Assembly: GCF_002355655.1 (NCBI RefSeq)
Contig: NZ_AP017569.1
Coordinates: forward strand, 2,480,001 to 2,544,000
DNA: 64,000 nucleotides
Reading direction: 5' to 3'
DNA from: Halorubrum trapanicum
Lineage (GTDB): Archaea > Halobacteriota > Halobacteria > Halobacteriales > Haloferacaceae
Part shown: in pieces, positions 25,372 through 33,914 of the stretch
How the letters are laid out: every line of letters starts with the position of its first letter
How positions within the stretch are numbered: position 1 is the first letter of the stretch
The notes under the pieces: generated by a model
What the model saw: the letters and a program-made list of their open reading frames with translations, nothing else
The model's database searches: none
Told to the model about the DNA's origin: nothing
Translations under genes and position numbers: made by a program

Positions 25372-26793
25372 TCAGTCGTCGTCGGCCGCGGCGGCGCGGT
25401 TCCGGATCTCGATCCGGTCCTCGATTTCGGGGTCGATGCCGTGTTCGCGGGCGTACGCTGCCAGCACCTCGTACTGGATGTCGGCCTCGTCGATCCGGTG
25501 GCGCTGGGCGAGCGTCGGGTACTCGTGTTCGGAGTGGAGCAGGTACTCCGAGACCGCGACCGTGTAGCGCGCGTCGGGGTCGATGGGCTCGCCGCCGACG
25601 GCCGCCTCCAGGATCAGCTCGGCGTCGTCGTCCCAGACGACGCGCGCGTTCGAGACGTGGCCGTGCCACCAGTCGTCCTCGCCGAAGTCCACGTCGGGCG
25701 CGGCCATCTCGCGGAACACGTCGTGGAGCTCCGCGCCGGTGACCGAGGCGAGCGCGACGGGTTCCTCGAACGGGATCAGCGAGATCAGGTCGGCCTTCGT
25801 CACGTCGCCCGCCCACGGGTCGCCCTGCCGGAGCCCGCCCGCGTTCGACAGTCCGACGTCGGCGTCGTGGACCCATCGGAACGCGTCCGCGACGAAGTTG
25901 CCGACGCGGCACTCCCCGCCGTGGACCACGTCGCCCGACCGCTCGATCGGCTCCTCGACGACGTCGACGGTCTCGTCGAGGTCGGCCGCGGCCATCCGCT
26001 CCGCGAGCGCGTCCGCGAGGTCGGGCGCGGGGTCGGCCCCGTCGGGCTCGTGGAGCGTCGCCGCCGGGGGGTCGGCGTCGAGGTCGATCTCGGCCACCGT
26101 CTCCCCGTTGACCCCCGGCCGGACGAGGCGGGTGCCGTCGACGAGGTCGTTCCGGCGGCTGTGGACGTGCCCGCCGAGGACCGCGTCGACGTCGAGCTCG
26201 CGCGCGAGGTCGTCGTCGCCCGCCCCGAGGTGCGAGAGGACGACGACGTGATCGAGGGGGTCTGTACCCATGTCTTCCTCCCCGCGCTCGGCGACCGCGG
26301 TCCGCATCTCGACGAGCGCGTCGCGGGCGGCCGACATGGGGTCGTCGAAGGAGAGGTCGGCTGCCATCGGGTTCAGCGAGTCCGTCGCGGGGTCGGTGAC
26401 GCCGACGAACCCGACCGTCTCGCCGTCGACCTCGCGGGTCGCCCACGGGACGACGCCCTCGGCGCGGCCGAACGGCTCGCCGTCCTCGTCGCGGACGTTC
26501 GCGGAGACGAACGTCGCGGGGGAGTCGCCGACGAGGCCGCGGAGTGCGTCGGGCCCGTAGTCGAACTCGTGGTTGCCGAACGTGTCGAAGACGGTGTCGG
26601 TCGCCTCGTAGAAGTCGAGGACCTGCCTCCCGGTTGCGACCAGCGAAAGGACGCCCGGCGCGGTCGTGTCGCCCGTGCCGACGACCGCGGCGTCGGGGCC
26701 CGAGAGCGCCCGGATCCGGCCGGCGAGGCGGGCCGCTCGCTCGGGGGCGTCGAAGACGTTCTCGATGTCGGAGTAGTGAACGAGACGGACCAT
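25372..26793 (-). CDS. 5'-nucleotidase/metallophosphoesterase family protein
   Basis: A 473-aa protein with the UshA-like layout. The N-terminal calcineurin-type metallophosphoesterase (about 1-250) has H-Y-S-D-I-E-N, G-T-G-D-T, F-G-N-H-E-F-D, V-L-S-H-L-G and G-G-H-V-H-S. A C-terminal 5'-nucleotidase domain (about 280-473) follows. No signal peptide is visible, so it appears cytosolic. It probably hydrolyses nucleotides or another phosphoester. In the first motif Glu-Asn replaces the usual second ligand pattern (D-x-H), a mild departure worth noting. Confidence 0.88.
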   Translation of the reverse strand: MVRLVHYSDIENVFDAPERAARLAGRIRALSGPDAAVVGTGDTTAPGVLSLVATGRQVLDFYEATDTVFDTFGNHEFDYGPDALRGLVGDSPATFVSANVRDEDGEPFGRAEGVVPWATREVDGETVGFVGVTDPATDSLNPMAADLSFDDPMSAARDALVEMRTAVAERGEEDMGTDPLDHVVVLSHLGAGDDDLARELDVDAVLGGHVHSRRNDLVDGTRLVRPGVNGETVAEIDLDADPPAATLHEPDGADPAPDLADALAERMAAADLDETVDVVEEPIERSGDVVHGGECRVGNFVADAFRWVHDADVGLSNAGGLRQGDPWAGDVTKADLISLIPFEEPVALASVTGAELHDVFREMAAPDVDFGEDDWWHGHVSNARVVWDDDAELILEAAVGGEPIDPDARYTVAVSEYLLHSEHEYPTLAQRHRIDEADIQYEVLAAYAREHGIDPEIEDRIEIRNRAAAADDD

Positions 26794-26899
26794 TCGTTGA
26801 GCGAAGGGAGGGGCGAGCCGGGCTTAAAAAGCGCGGAGTCGGTCCGCCGCTGCGGTCTCTCGGTCGTTACCCCGTGATCCCCGCTCGCACACCCGCACG

Positions 26900-27033
26900 A
26901 CATTGAAAGCGCTTTTATGGATGTCCGGACTACGTCGCTTCACAGCCTCTGTGGGGTTGATGATGTGCCGTGCCGTTAGGGACCGACCACGGTACGGGCA
27001 CGCGAGCCCGCACGGAGGACAGGTGAACAACAT
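26900..27033 (+). promoter_or_regulatory. Structured leader upstream of L7Ae, possible autoregulatory site
   Basis: A TTTTATGG box at about 26914 is followed by roughly 100 nt of leader before the L7Ae ATG, long for a haloarchaeon. The leader has TTGATGA (26957-26963), a box C-like sequence, next to a 10-bp stem (26965-26974 with 26991-27001, one bulged G), and GAGCCC (27004-27009) that can pair with the upstream GGGTT. This resembles, but does not exactly match, a kink-turn. L7Ae binds kink-turns and can repress its own mRNA in archaea, so autoregulation is plausible. Confidence 0.4.
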
Positions 27034-27396
27034 ATGCCCGTTTACGTAGACTACGACACCCCGGCGGACCTCGCGGAGCGATCCCTCGAAGCGCTCGAGG
27101 TCGCCCGAGACACCGGCACAGTGAAGAAAGGAACCAACGAGACCACCAAGGCCGTCGAGCGCGGCAACGCCGATCTGGTCATCGTCGCCGAGGACGTCTC
27201 CCCCGAGGAGATCGTGATGCACCTCCCCGAGCTCGCCGAGGAGAAGGGGATCCCCGTCGCCTTCGTCGACACGCAGGACGAGGTCGGACAGGCCGCCGGC
27301 CTCGAGGTCGGCTCGGCCGCCGCCGCCGTCGTCGACGCCGGCGACGCCGCCGACGACGTCGAGGACATCGGCGAGAAGGTCGCGGAGCTCCGATAA
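27034..27396 (+). CDS. rpl7ae: Large-subunit ribosomal protein L7Ae
   Basis: A 120-aa RNA-binding protein with the L7Ae signature [12 protein letters not shown] (about 33-44) that contacts kink-turns. Archaeal L7Ae is part of the ribosome, of box C/D and H/ACA RNPs, and of RNase P. It heads the conserved cluster L7Ae-S28e-L24e-Ndk. The structured leader upstream may mediate feedback. Confidence 0.98.
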   Translation: MPVYVDYDTPADLAERSLEALEVARDTGTVKKGTNETTKAVERGNADLVIVAEDVSPEEIVMHLPELAEEKGIPVAFVDTQDEVGQAAGLEVGSAAAAVVDAGDAADDVEDIGEKVAELR

Positions 27397-27402
27397 CCAC
27401 CC

Positions 27403-27627
27403 ATGAGCGCAGAAGAGGGCACCGGCGACTCGACGACCGCGGAGGTCATCGAGGTCGTCGGCAAGACCGGGATGCACGGCGAGGCCATGCAGGTCAAGTG
27501 CCGCATCCAGGAGGGATCGAACCAGGGCCGGATCATCACCCGGAACGTCCTGGGTCCCGTCCGCCTGGGCGACGTGCTCCAGCTGCGGGAGACCCAGCGC
27601 GACGCCGACTCCATCGGAGGCCGATAA
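27403..27627 (+). CDS. rps28e: Small-subunit ribosomal protein S28e
   Basis: A 74-aa OB-fold ribosomal protein with the conserved V-K-C-R-I, G-R-x-I-T-R-N-V-x-G-P-V-R and C-terminal L-R-E-T-x-R-D-A-x-x-I patterns. It starts seven bases after the L7Ae stop and is certainly co-transcribed. Confidence 0.98.
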   Translation: MSAEEGTGDSTTAEVIEVVGKTGMHGEAMQVKCRIQEGSNQGRIITRNVLGPVRLGDVLQLRETQRDADSIGGR

Positions 27628-27630
27628 CCA

Positions 27631-27825
27631 ATGGTCGAGACACGTACCTGCGACTACAGCGGTGAGGAGATCGAGCCCGGCACGGGCACGATGTTCGTCA
27701 AGAAGGACGGCACCGTCCTCCACTTCGTCGACTCGAAGGCGGAGAAGAACTACCTCCTCGGCCGCGAGGCGCGCGACGTCGAGTGGACCGAGGAGGGTCA
27801 CCGAGCGGGAGGCGACGAGCAGTGA
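27631..27825 (+). CDS. rpl24e: Large-subunit ribosomal protein L24e
   Basis: A 64-aa protein with the L24e pattern [11 protein letters not shown]-x-G-x-M-F-V-K-K-D-G and F-x-x-S-K-A-E-K-N. Many homologues carry four zinc-binding Cys; here only Cys7 remains, so zinc binding has probably been lost. Its TGA stop overlaps the GTG start of ndk (GTGA). Confidence 0.97.
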   Translation: MVETRTCDYSGEEIEPGTGTMFVKKDGTVLHFVDSKAEKNYLLGREARDVEWTEEGHRAGGDEQ

Positions 27826-28301
27826 GCCACCACGACGAGCGCACCTTCGTGATGGTGAAGCCCGACGGCGTCCAGCGCGGTCTCATCGGCGAGATCGTCT
27901 CTCGCTTCGAGGACCGCGGGCTCAAGCTCGTCGCCGGGAAGTTCGTCCGGCTCGACGAGGAGCTCGCGAAAGAGCACTACGGCGAACACGAGGACAAACC
28001 GTTCTTCGACGGCCTGGTCGACTTCATCACCTCCGGCCCCGTCTTCGCGATGGTGTGGGAGGGCGCGGACGCGACCCGACAGGTCCGCGCGATGGTCGGC
28101 GAGACCGACCCGACGGAGTCGCCGCCAGGCACGATCCGCGGCGACTTCGGCCTCGACCTCGGCCACAACGTGATCCACGCGTCGGACCACGAGGACGAGG
28201 GCGCGAACGAGCGCGAGATCGACCTGTTCTTCGACGACGAGGAGCTCGTCGACTACGACCTCGACACCTCCGCGTGGGTGTACGAGGACGAAGACCACTG
28301 A
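27822..28301 (+). CDS. ndk: Nucleoside diphosphate kinase
   Basis: A 159-aa enzyme that balances nucleoside triphosphate pools by phosphotransfer through a histidine. The catalytic N-V-I-H-A-S-D motif contains His119, and K-P-D-G-V-Q-R-G lies near the N-terminus. Start GTG 27822 overlaps the L24e stop; upstream codons would lie inside rpl24e. Linkage of ndk to this ribosomal set is conserved in archaea. Confidence 0.97.
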   Translation: MSHHDERTFVMVKPDGVQRGLIGEIVSRFEDRGLKLVAGKFVRLDEELAKEHYGEHEDKPFFDGLVDFITSGPVFAMVWEGADATRQVRAMVGETDPTESPPGTIRGDFGLDLGHNVIHASDHEDEGANEREIDLFFDDEELVDYDLDTSAWVYEDEDH

Positions 28302-28465
28302 CGCGGCCGCTCTCGGAGTTTCTCACTTTTGGCTGCCGCCGCCCGCCGAGCCATCGCTCGGCCGACACACCGCGTTTCCGGTGAATCCCGCGCGGTAACT
28401 CGCCGCTGTCTCTCGGTTTCCGTGTGGAACCTACTTATAAATCGATCAGGAACGCCCCCGCCCTC

Positions 28466-29746
28466 TCAGGTGTCGATCGCGATCGCGGTCCCGTCGTCCG
28501 CGACCACGATCACCTCGTCGCCGCCGTCGCCCGTGACGTCGGCGAACAGGGGGCCGCCGTAGGCGACGACGTCGCCGGCGTCGCCCCGGGCGATCACCTC
28601 GCCGCTCTGGGTCATCGCGAGCACCCCGCCGGCCCGGTTGACTACCACCGGCGCGCGCTCGCCGTTCCCGTCGACGTCGGCCATGCGCGGCTCGTTGATC
28701 CGGGTCGACGCGCCGTACTGCTGTTTCCAGATCACCTCGCCGTCGGTGAGATCGACGGCCCACACGCTCCCGAGGCCCCCGACGTACACCCGGCCGGGGT
28801 CGGCGTCCCCCACGGCGATCGGGCGGTCCTGTAGCTTGACCTCGTACCGGTCCGACCCGTCGCTCGCCTCGATGGCCTCGATGTTCCCGTTCGCGCCGCC
28901 GAGCGCCAGCACCGGCCCGTCGCGGCTGTCCGCCGCGCTCCAGCTCAGGGGATTCACGTTCGGCTCGGTCGTCCAGCGCGTGTCGCCGCTCCCGTCGAGC
29001 ATGTGGACCGTCGCGGGGTTCCCCGCGTCTGTCAGCACCGCCAGTCCGCCCCGCACGTCGGCGTCGGCGTCCGGCTCGACGACGAGCGGCCGGCGGTCGA
29101 TCGCTCCCGACAGCGAAGCCTCGGCGACCGAATCTCCCTCGCCGTCGACGACGCGAACGCCCCCGTCCGTCGTGACCGCGGCGACCTCCCGGCTCCCGTC
29201 GCCGGTGAGGTCGCCGATGGCCGGTCGGAGCCCGGAGGGGCCGCCGAGGTCGACCGCGAACCGCTCCGTCCCGTCGGCCGCGTCGACGACGACGAGCTCG
29301 CCCGACGCCGTCGTGAGCGCGACCACCGGGTCGCCGCCGAGCGTGCCCGCGGTGAGGCCGCTGACGGCGACCGGACTCTCGCCGGACCCGTCGGAGTCGT
29401 TCCCGTCGGCGTCCTCCCCGCCGTCACCGGTGCCGCCCCCGCCGCCTCGCTCGGCGTCCGGCCCGGAGATCGGAACCGTCCACGGGGTCTCGTCCGTCCC
29501 GGCGACCGTCGCGGTGACGACCCGCGACCCGTTCTCGACCGCGGGCCGGAGGAGAAGCGGGTCGCCGTCGACGGTCGCGATCACGGCGCCGCTGCCGTCG
29601 TCGCCCGCCGCCGGCTCGGACTCCCACACGACCGTTGTCTCCGTCGTGGCGTCGTCGACGCCGACGAACGCGAACAGCGCCACGCCGACGCCGGTCGCGC
29701 CGCCGGCCAGCAGTATCAGCGTCGCGAACAGGACGCGTCGGTCCAT
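28466..29746 (-). CDS. Membrane-anchored beta-propeller (PQQ/FG-GAP-like) protein
   Basis: A 426-aa protein. Residues 5-32 are one transmembrane or uncleaved signal segment; the rest is an extracytoplasmic beta-propeller with repeated D-x-x-G-D-G-x-x-E and V-x-V-D-A-A-D-G-T-E-R-F motifs, typical of FG-GAP or PQQ-like blades. An Asp/Gly/Ser-rich linker sits around 95-118. Such proteins bind ligands or scaffold at the cell surface. No enzymatic residues are evident. Confidence 0.8.
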   Translation of the reverse strand: MDRRVLFATLILLAGGATGVGVALFAFVGVDDATTETTVVWESEPAAGDDGSGAVIATVDGDPLLLRPAVENGSRVVTATVAGTDETPWTVPISGPDAERGGGGGTGDGGEDADGNDSDGSGESPVAVSGLTAGTLGGDPVVALTTASGELVVVDAADGTERFAVDLGGPSGLRPAIGDLTGDGSREVAAVTTDGGVRVVDGEGDSVAEASLSGAIDRRPLVVEPDADADVRGGLAVLTDAGNPATVHMLDGSGDTRWTTEPNVNPLSWSAADSRDGPVLALGGANGNIEAIEASDGSDRYEVKLQDRPIAVGDADPGRVYVGGLGSVWAVDLTDGEVIWKQQYGASTRINEPRMADVDGNGERAPVVVNRAGGVLAMTQSGEVIARGDAGDVVAYGGPLFADVTGDGGDEVIVVADDGTAIAIDT

Positions 29747-29858
29747 TTGAACCCCCTTCGGGCGTCGCCGTGAAACGGTTGTCGGATGCGGACCCGACGG
29801 TCGTCGGACGCGGCCCCTCCGGTCCGCGGCGGTCGGGAGACGCGTTCGGGGTCGACTG

Positions 29859-30647
29859 CTACGGCTTCAACAGCGTCGCCACGTGGTCGGCGTGCGCCTC
29901 GCCGACGAGGTCGCGCAGCGCCGCGGGGTCGCGCTCGCCGTCGGCGTTCACCAGGTGGACGGCCCCGTCGCGGTCGCCGTAGACCCCGTGGAGGTCGTAG
30001 ACGAACCCGTACACGGTCGCGTTCGCCGCCTCCTCGCTCTCGCGGGCGAACGCGACCTGCTCGTGGACGTTGTACTCGACGAGGCGGTCGCGGACCGAGG
30101 TATCGGCATGGCTGTCCGGATCCCTGTCGTCCGCGCCGTCGGCCGGGCCGCCGCCGTCCGTGCCGTCGCCGTTCGCGCCTTCACCGTTCGCGCCGTCGAC
30201 CGCCTCACCGACGACGGCCGGGTCGTTCAGCCCCGCCTCGACGATCGGTAACAGCGCCTCGACGTCGGCGCGGACGCCGGGCTCGGGCGGGAACTCGCCG
30301 GTTCGGGCCGCCGTGAGCGCGGCGTCGACGGCGCCACACCCGGTGTGGCCGACCACGGCGATCACCTCGGTTCGGGTGTGTCGGAGCGGGTACGCGACGC
30401 TCCCGTCGAGGACGCGCTCGCCGTCGACGAGGGCGCTCACGCTGTTGCCGATGGCGCCGGAGGTGAAGAGGAATCCCGGCTCGTCGACGGCGAACATCCC
30501 CTCTTGGGAGACGCGCGAGTCGGAACAGCAGACGGAGACCACTCCGGGGCGCTGCCCGTCGCGGTGGCGGTCGAAGGAGCCGGACGGGAGCGCGGCGACG
30601 TGATCGTCGTTGCGGTCGAGGAGGTCGACGAGTATCCGGCGGTGCAT
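29859..30647 (-). CDS. Beta-class carbonic anhydrase
   Basis: A 262-aa enzyme for CO2/bicarbonate exchange. Zinc ligands Cys41, His101 and Cys104 are visible in C-C-S-D-S-R and G-H-T-G-C-G-A, with the Asp43-Arg45 dyad. A Gly/Asp-rich insert (about 140-175) interrupts the fold and is probably a surface loop. The genome region also encodes the DabAB inorganic-carbon pump at 37-41 kb, so both may handle inorganic carbon. ATG 30647 is used. Confidence 0.92.
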   Translation of the reverse strand: MHRRILVDLLDRNDDHVAALPSGSFDRHRDGQRPGVVSVCCSDSRVSQEGMFAVDEPGFLFTSGAIGNSVSALVDGERVLDGSVAYPLRHTRTEVIAVVGHTGCGAVDAALTAARTGEFPPEPGVRADVEALLPIVEAGLNDPAVVGEAVDGANGEGANGDGTDGGGPADGADDRDPDSHADTSVRDRLVEYNVHEQVAFARESEEAANATVYGFVYDLHGVYGDRDGAVHLVNADGERDPAALRDLVGEAHADHVATLLKP

Positions 30648-30727
30648 ACCGTCTCGACCGTCTCCGGGCACAAAAAACGCCGTGCGCGGGGACCGAACGC
30701 GGTCGCAGCCCGAACGACGGGACGGCC

Positions 30728-30862
30728 TCAGGCGACGAGTCCGACCGCGGCGACCAGGAATCCGACGACGAACACCGCGATGAGCGCGACCGTCGCGATC
30801 ACGACCGCGGGCGCGAGCGCCTCCTCGTTGTCGTCGAGGGCGAAGTCTTCCATGTTCTGCAT
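30728..30862 (-). CDS. Small single-TM protein, 44 aa
   Basis: Starting at ATG 30862 (alternative 30853), the ORF has a short acidic N-terminus (M-E-D-F-A-L-D-D-N-E-E) and one membrane helix of about 25 residues to the end. Such acidic-head single-helix microproteins are common in haloarchaea. It lies between the substrate-binding lipoprotein and carbonic anhydrase genes on the same strand. Confidence 0.55.
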   Translation of the reverse strand: MQNMEDFALDDNEEALAPAVVIATVALIAVFVVGFLVAAVGLVA

Positions 30863-30931
30863 GTCCGAGCCCTCGTCACGGCGAGGTTTGAACGCTTCGA
30901 CCGAGGCCGCGCTACTCCCCGAACCGCTCCG

Positions 30932-32599
30932 TCACTGGTCGATCCACACGTTGTTGTAGTCGCTCACGACCCGCGGATTGTACTGCGAGCGCGGGTGCGC
31001 GACGAAGTCCTCGACGTAGTCGCGGACGCCGATGGAGACGCGCAGGCTGTAGCTGGGGAGGTGGACCCGGTCTTCCAGCAGCGTCGGGATGATCGACTCG
31101 TACAGCTCGCGCCGCTCGTCGATGTCGCTGGCGCGCCGGGCCTCGATGATCTCGTCCATCAGCTCGTCGTTCTCGTAGTAGGTCCCGTTGGTGGCGCCGA
31201 TCTGGCCGTCGTAGAACAGGTTGTACACGTACGAGTCCGGGTCGGGACCGCCGAGCCACCCCAGCGCGTACATGTTGTAGTCGTCCTCGTCCCCCGTGCT
31301 GTACGCGTCGAGGAAGGTACCCCAGTCGTAGCGGCGCACCTCCGCGTCGTAGCCGGCCTCGTTCAGACCGTTCGAGACCGAGATCCCGATCTGCTCCCGG
31401 AGGTCGTCCGGCGGCACGATGATCCGGAAGTTGTAGTCCTCCGGGACGCCCGCGTCGGCGAGCAGCTCGGCGGCGCGGTCGGGGTCGCGGTCGTGGGGAA
31501 CGTCCGCCCAGTCGTCCACCGGGAAGTCCCACGAGTCCGCGACCGGGAGCGGCACCGGTCCGTAGTTGCGCTCGCCGGCCGGTTCGACGAAGTTCGAGAC
31601 CGCCTGGTCCATCGAGACGGCGTAGTCGATCGCTTCGCGGACCTGCGGGTCCGCGGTCGGCCCCTCGTTACAGTTGAACGCGATGTAGTAGTAGGAGATA
31701 CCGGGCTCCGACTGGAGCGACATGTTCTCCGCGCTCTGGACCGTCTGCCAGGTCTGCGGCGTGATCCCGTCCGCGACGTCCGACTGACCGGTCTCCAGCG
31801 AGACGACGCGAGTCGTGCTCTCCGCGACCGGTTCGAACCGGAGCCGGTCCAGGTGCGGGAGCGGGTCGCCCCAGTAGTCGTCCCACTTCTCCAGGTCGAC
31901 GTAGTTGCCTTCCTTCCAATCGACGAACTCGAACGGTCCCGACCCGACCGGATCCTCGAGGTTGAACGCGTCCTTGTCCTCCTCGCGGACCGACTCGGGG
32001 ACCACGTTCCGCGTCAGCGCGAGCGTGTAGAAGGGACCGTACCCGTACTGGAGGTCGATCTGGACGGTCCGGTCGTCGACGACCTCGATCGTGTCGATCA
32101 TGTCGACGTCCGGCGCGTTGGCGGTCTCCTCCTCGACCGGCGCGAGCAGCGAGTACTTGACGTCCTCGGCTGTGACCGGGTCGCCGTTCTGGAACCGCGG
32201 CCCGTCGCGCAGCTCCACGACGTACCGCGTCCCGTCGCGCTCGACGGTCGGCTCCTCGCTGGCGAGGTGCGGGACCGGATTCGTCCGCTCGTCGTAGGCG
32301 TACAGCGGCTCGAACACCTGCGAACACACCTGCTGGGAGTAGATGTCGTTGACGACGATCGGGTCGAACTCGATCGGCGACACCTGCTGCGAGTACACCA
32401 GCTCGCCGCCGCTCACGGGCTCGTCTTCGTCCCCGCCACCGTCGTCGGTCGCGCTGCCGTCGCTTCCGCCGGTTCCGCTCCCGTCGGTTCCGTTTCCGTC
32501 GGAGCCGCGGCCGGCGCACCCGGCGATGGCCCCCGCCGTCACCCCCGCCGCGACGCCGCGGAGCACCCGCCGCCGCGACCTGTCGAGTTCACCTGACAT
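30932..32599 (-). CDS. ABC transporter substrate-binding protein (peptide/nickel family 5)
   Basis: A 555-aa family-5 solute-binding protein. The N-terminus has a Tat motif (R-S-R-R-R-V-L-R-G) and lipobox A-G-C-A-G, then a Gly/Ser/Asp-rich linker (about 28-65) that lifts the domain off the membrane. The body has the S-Q-Q-V-S-P-I-E-F-D-P opening and N-G-D-P-V-T-A-E-D-V-K-Y-S-L of oligopeptide-binding proteins. The permease and ATPase genes are not next to it, so it is an orphan here. ATG 32599 lies opposite phoU. Confidence 0.92.
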   Translation of the reverse strand: MSGELDRSRRRVLRGVAAGVTAGAIAGCAGRGSDGNGTDGSGTGGSDGSATDDGGGDEDEPVSGGELVYSQQVSPIEFDPIVVNDIYSQQVCSQVFEPLYAYDERTNPVPHLASEEPTVERDGTRYVVELRDGPRFQNGDPVTAEDVKYSLLAPVEEETANAPDVDMIDTIEVVDDRTVQIDLQYGYGPFYTLALTRNVVPESVREEDKDAFNLEDPVGSGPFEFVDWKEGNYVDLEKWDDYWGDPLPHLDRLRFEPVAESTTRVVSLETGQSDVADGITPQTWQTVQSAENMSLQSEPGISYYYIAFNCNEGPTADPQVREAIDYAVSMDQAVSNFVEPAGERNYGPVPLPVADSWDFPVDDWADVPHDRDPDRAAELLADAGVPEDYNFRIIVPPDDLREQIGISVSNGLNEAGYDAEVRRYDWGTFLDAYSTGDEDDYNMYALGWLGGPDPDSYVYNLFYDGQIGATNGTYYENDELMDEIIEARRASDIDERRELYESIIPTLLEDRVHLPSYSLRVSIGVRDYVEDFVAHPRSQYNPRVVSDYNNVWIDQ

Positions 32600-32739
32600 G
32601 GCCTGCCGTTTCGCCCCGATATATAAATCAGCGCACACACGGGCAGCGTTCGACCCTACGCCGGACAACCGGAGACAATCGCCGCTACTTCGCCGTCGCC
32701 GACGTGTTTTTGTGCGTCGGGCGAGGCGGATACGCCAAG

Positions 32740-33414
32740 ATGCCACGCGAACAGTACCAGACGAAACTGGAGGACCTCCGCGACGACGTCCTCTACATGA
32801 GCGAGGTGGTCGCCGAGCGGCTCCGCATGGGGCTCGACGCTCTCGAACGACAGGACGAGGAGTTAGGCGAGGAAGTGATCACCGGCGACGCCGAGATCAA
32901 CGACCTGTACCTCGAACTGGAGGGCCAGTGTACGGACCTCATCGCGCTCCAGCAGCCGGTCGCCGGGGACCTGCGGTTCATCGCGGCGTCGTTCAAGATC
33001 ATCACCGACCTCGAACGGATCGGGGACCTCGCGACGAACCTCGGAGAGTACGCCAAACAGGCCGACCGCGAGGTCTTCCCCGACGTCGACGTCCAGCGTA
33101 TCGGCGACGACACGCTCGCGATGCTCCAGGAGGCGATGGACGCGTACGCGGAGTCGGACCCCGAGCGCTGTTACGCCGTCGCCGAGTCGGACGACGACCT
33201 CGACGCCGCCTGCGAGGCCGCGAGCGAGCTCGTCGTGCGCGACCTCATCGAGCGCGACGAGCTCCGCGAGGAGGAGGACGTGGAGGCGACGATGCGGAAC
33301 GTCTCGCGGCTCCTCCTCACGATCCGCGACCTCGAACGCGTCGGCGACCACGCGGTCAACATCGCGGCCCGGTCGCTGTACATGATCGAGAACGACGACG
33401 AGCTGCTGTACTGA
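32740..33414 (+). CDS. phoU: PhoU-family protein
   Basis: A 224-aa helical protein made of two three-helix PhoU repeats. Characteristic metal-binding motifs are present, including D-L-E-R-I-G-D-L-A-T-N (about 95) and D-L-E-R-V-G-D-H-A-V-N-I (about 205). PhoU modulates phosphate uptake by the Pst system and phosphate signalling; no pst gene is in the window. ATG 32740 follows a promoter region shared with the divergent binding protein. Confidence 0.92.
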   Translation: MPREQYQTKLEDLRDDVLYMSEVVAERLRMGLDALERQDEELGEEVITGDAEINDLYLELEGQCTDLIALQQPVAGDLRFIAASFKIITDLERIGDLATNLGEYAKQADREVFPDVDVQRIGDDTLAMLQEAMDAYAESDPERCYAVAESDDDLDAACEAASELVVRDLIERDELREEEDVEATMRNVSRLLLTIRDLERVGDHAVNIAARSLYMIENDDELLY

Positions 33415-33531
33415 TCGGGGTCTGTACCGACCGGGGAGGATGGCTCACCCCGCCTGCGGGTCGCGCGGGACCTGTCACCGAGCGAGACGCTGTCCCCGTG
33501 TTATATTCCCCTGACCGCCGACGACGTACAC

Positions 33532-33876
33532 ATGGTTCTCGGAGCAATCGTCTCGTTCGTCGTCGCGCTGTTGGTCGGTGGACTGGGGATCTACGTCAGC
33601 GGGCGCGTCGTCGCGGGCGTCGACGACTATTCGCACGCGGTGGTCACGGCGCTGTTCGGCGCCCTCGCTTGGGCGATCGGATCGCTGATCCCGGTGATCG
33701 GGTCGGTGATCGCGCTGGTCGCGTGGGTGTGGGTCATAAAGTGGCGCTACCCCGGCGGCTGGACGGACGCGGCGATCATGGGGCTCGTCGCGTGGGCGGC
33801 CGCCCTGGTCGTCATCGCCGTCCTGAACGGTCTCCTCGGGCTCGACATCAGCGCGTTCGGCGTCCCCGGGGTCTGA
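33532..33876 (+). CDS. Small integral membrane protein
   Basis: A 114-aa protein with three or four hydrophobic helices (about 3-25, 35-70, 83-103) and few loops. No signature residues are recognised. It is convergent with the sensor kinase, with 38 nt between the ends. Confidence 0.7.
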   Translation: MVLGAIVSFVVALLVGGLGIYVSGRVVAGVDDYSHAVVTALFGALAWAIGSLIPVIGSVIALVAWVWVIKWRYPGGWTDAAIMGLVAWAAALVVIAVLNGLLGLDISAFGVPGV

Positions 33877-33914
33877 GCGTCGGGTTCCGCTCCGTTCGCA
33901 TCGATCCGCGCGGA

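Noticed and set aside
25327-26877. 516-codon plus-strand open frame
   Set aside because: Antisense to the 5'-nucleotidase gene, whose metallophosphoesterase motifs are all on the other strand.
30995-32596. 533-codon plus-strand open frame
   Set aside because: Antisense to the Tat lipoprotein substrate-binding gene; no protein features.
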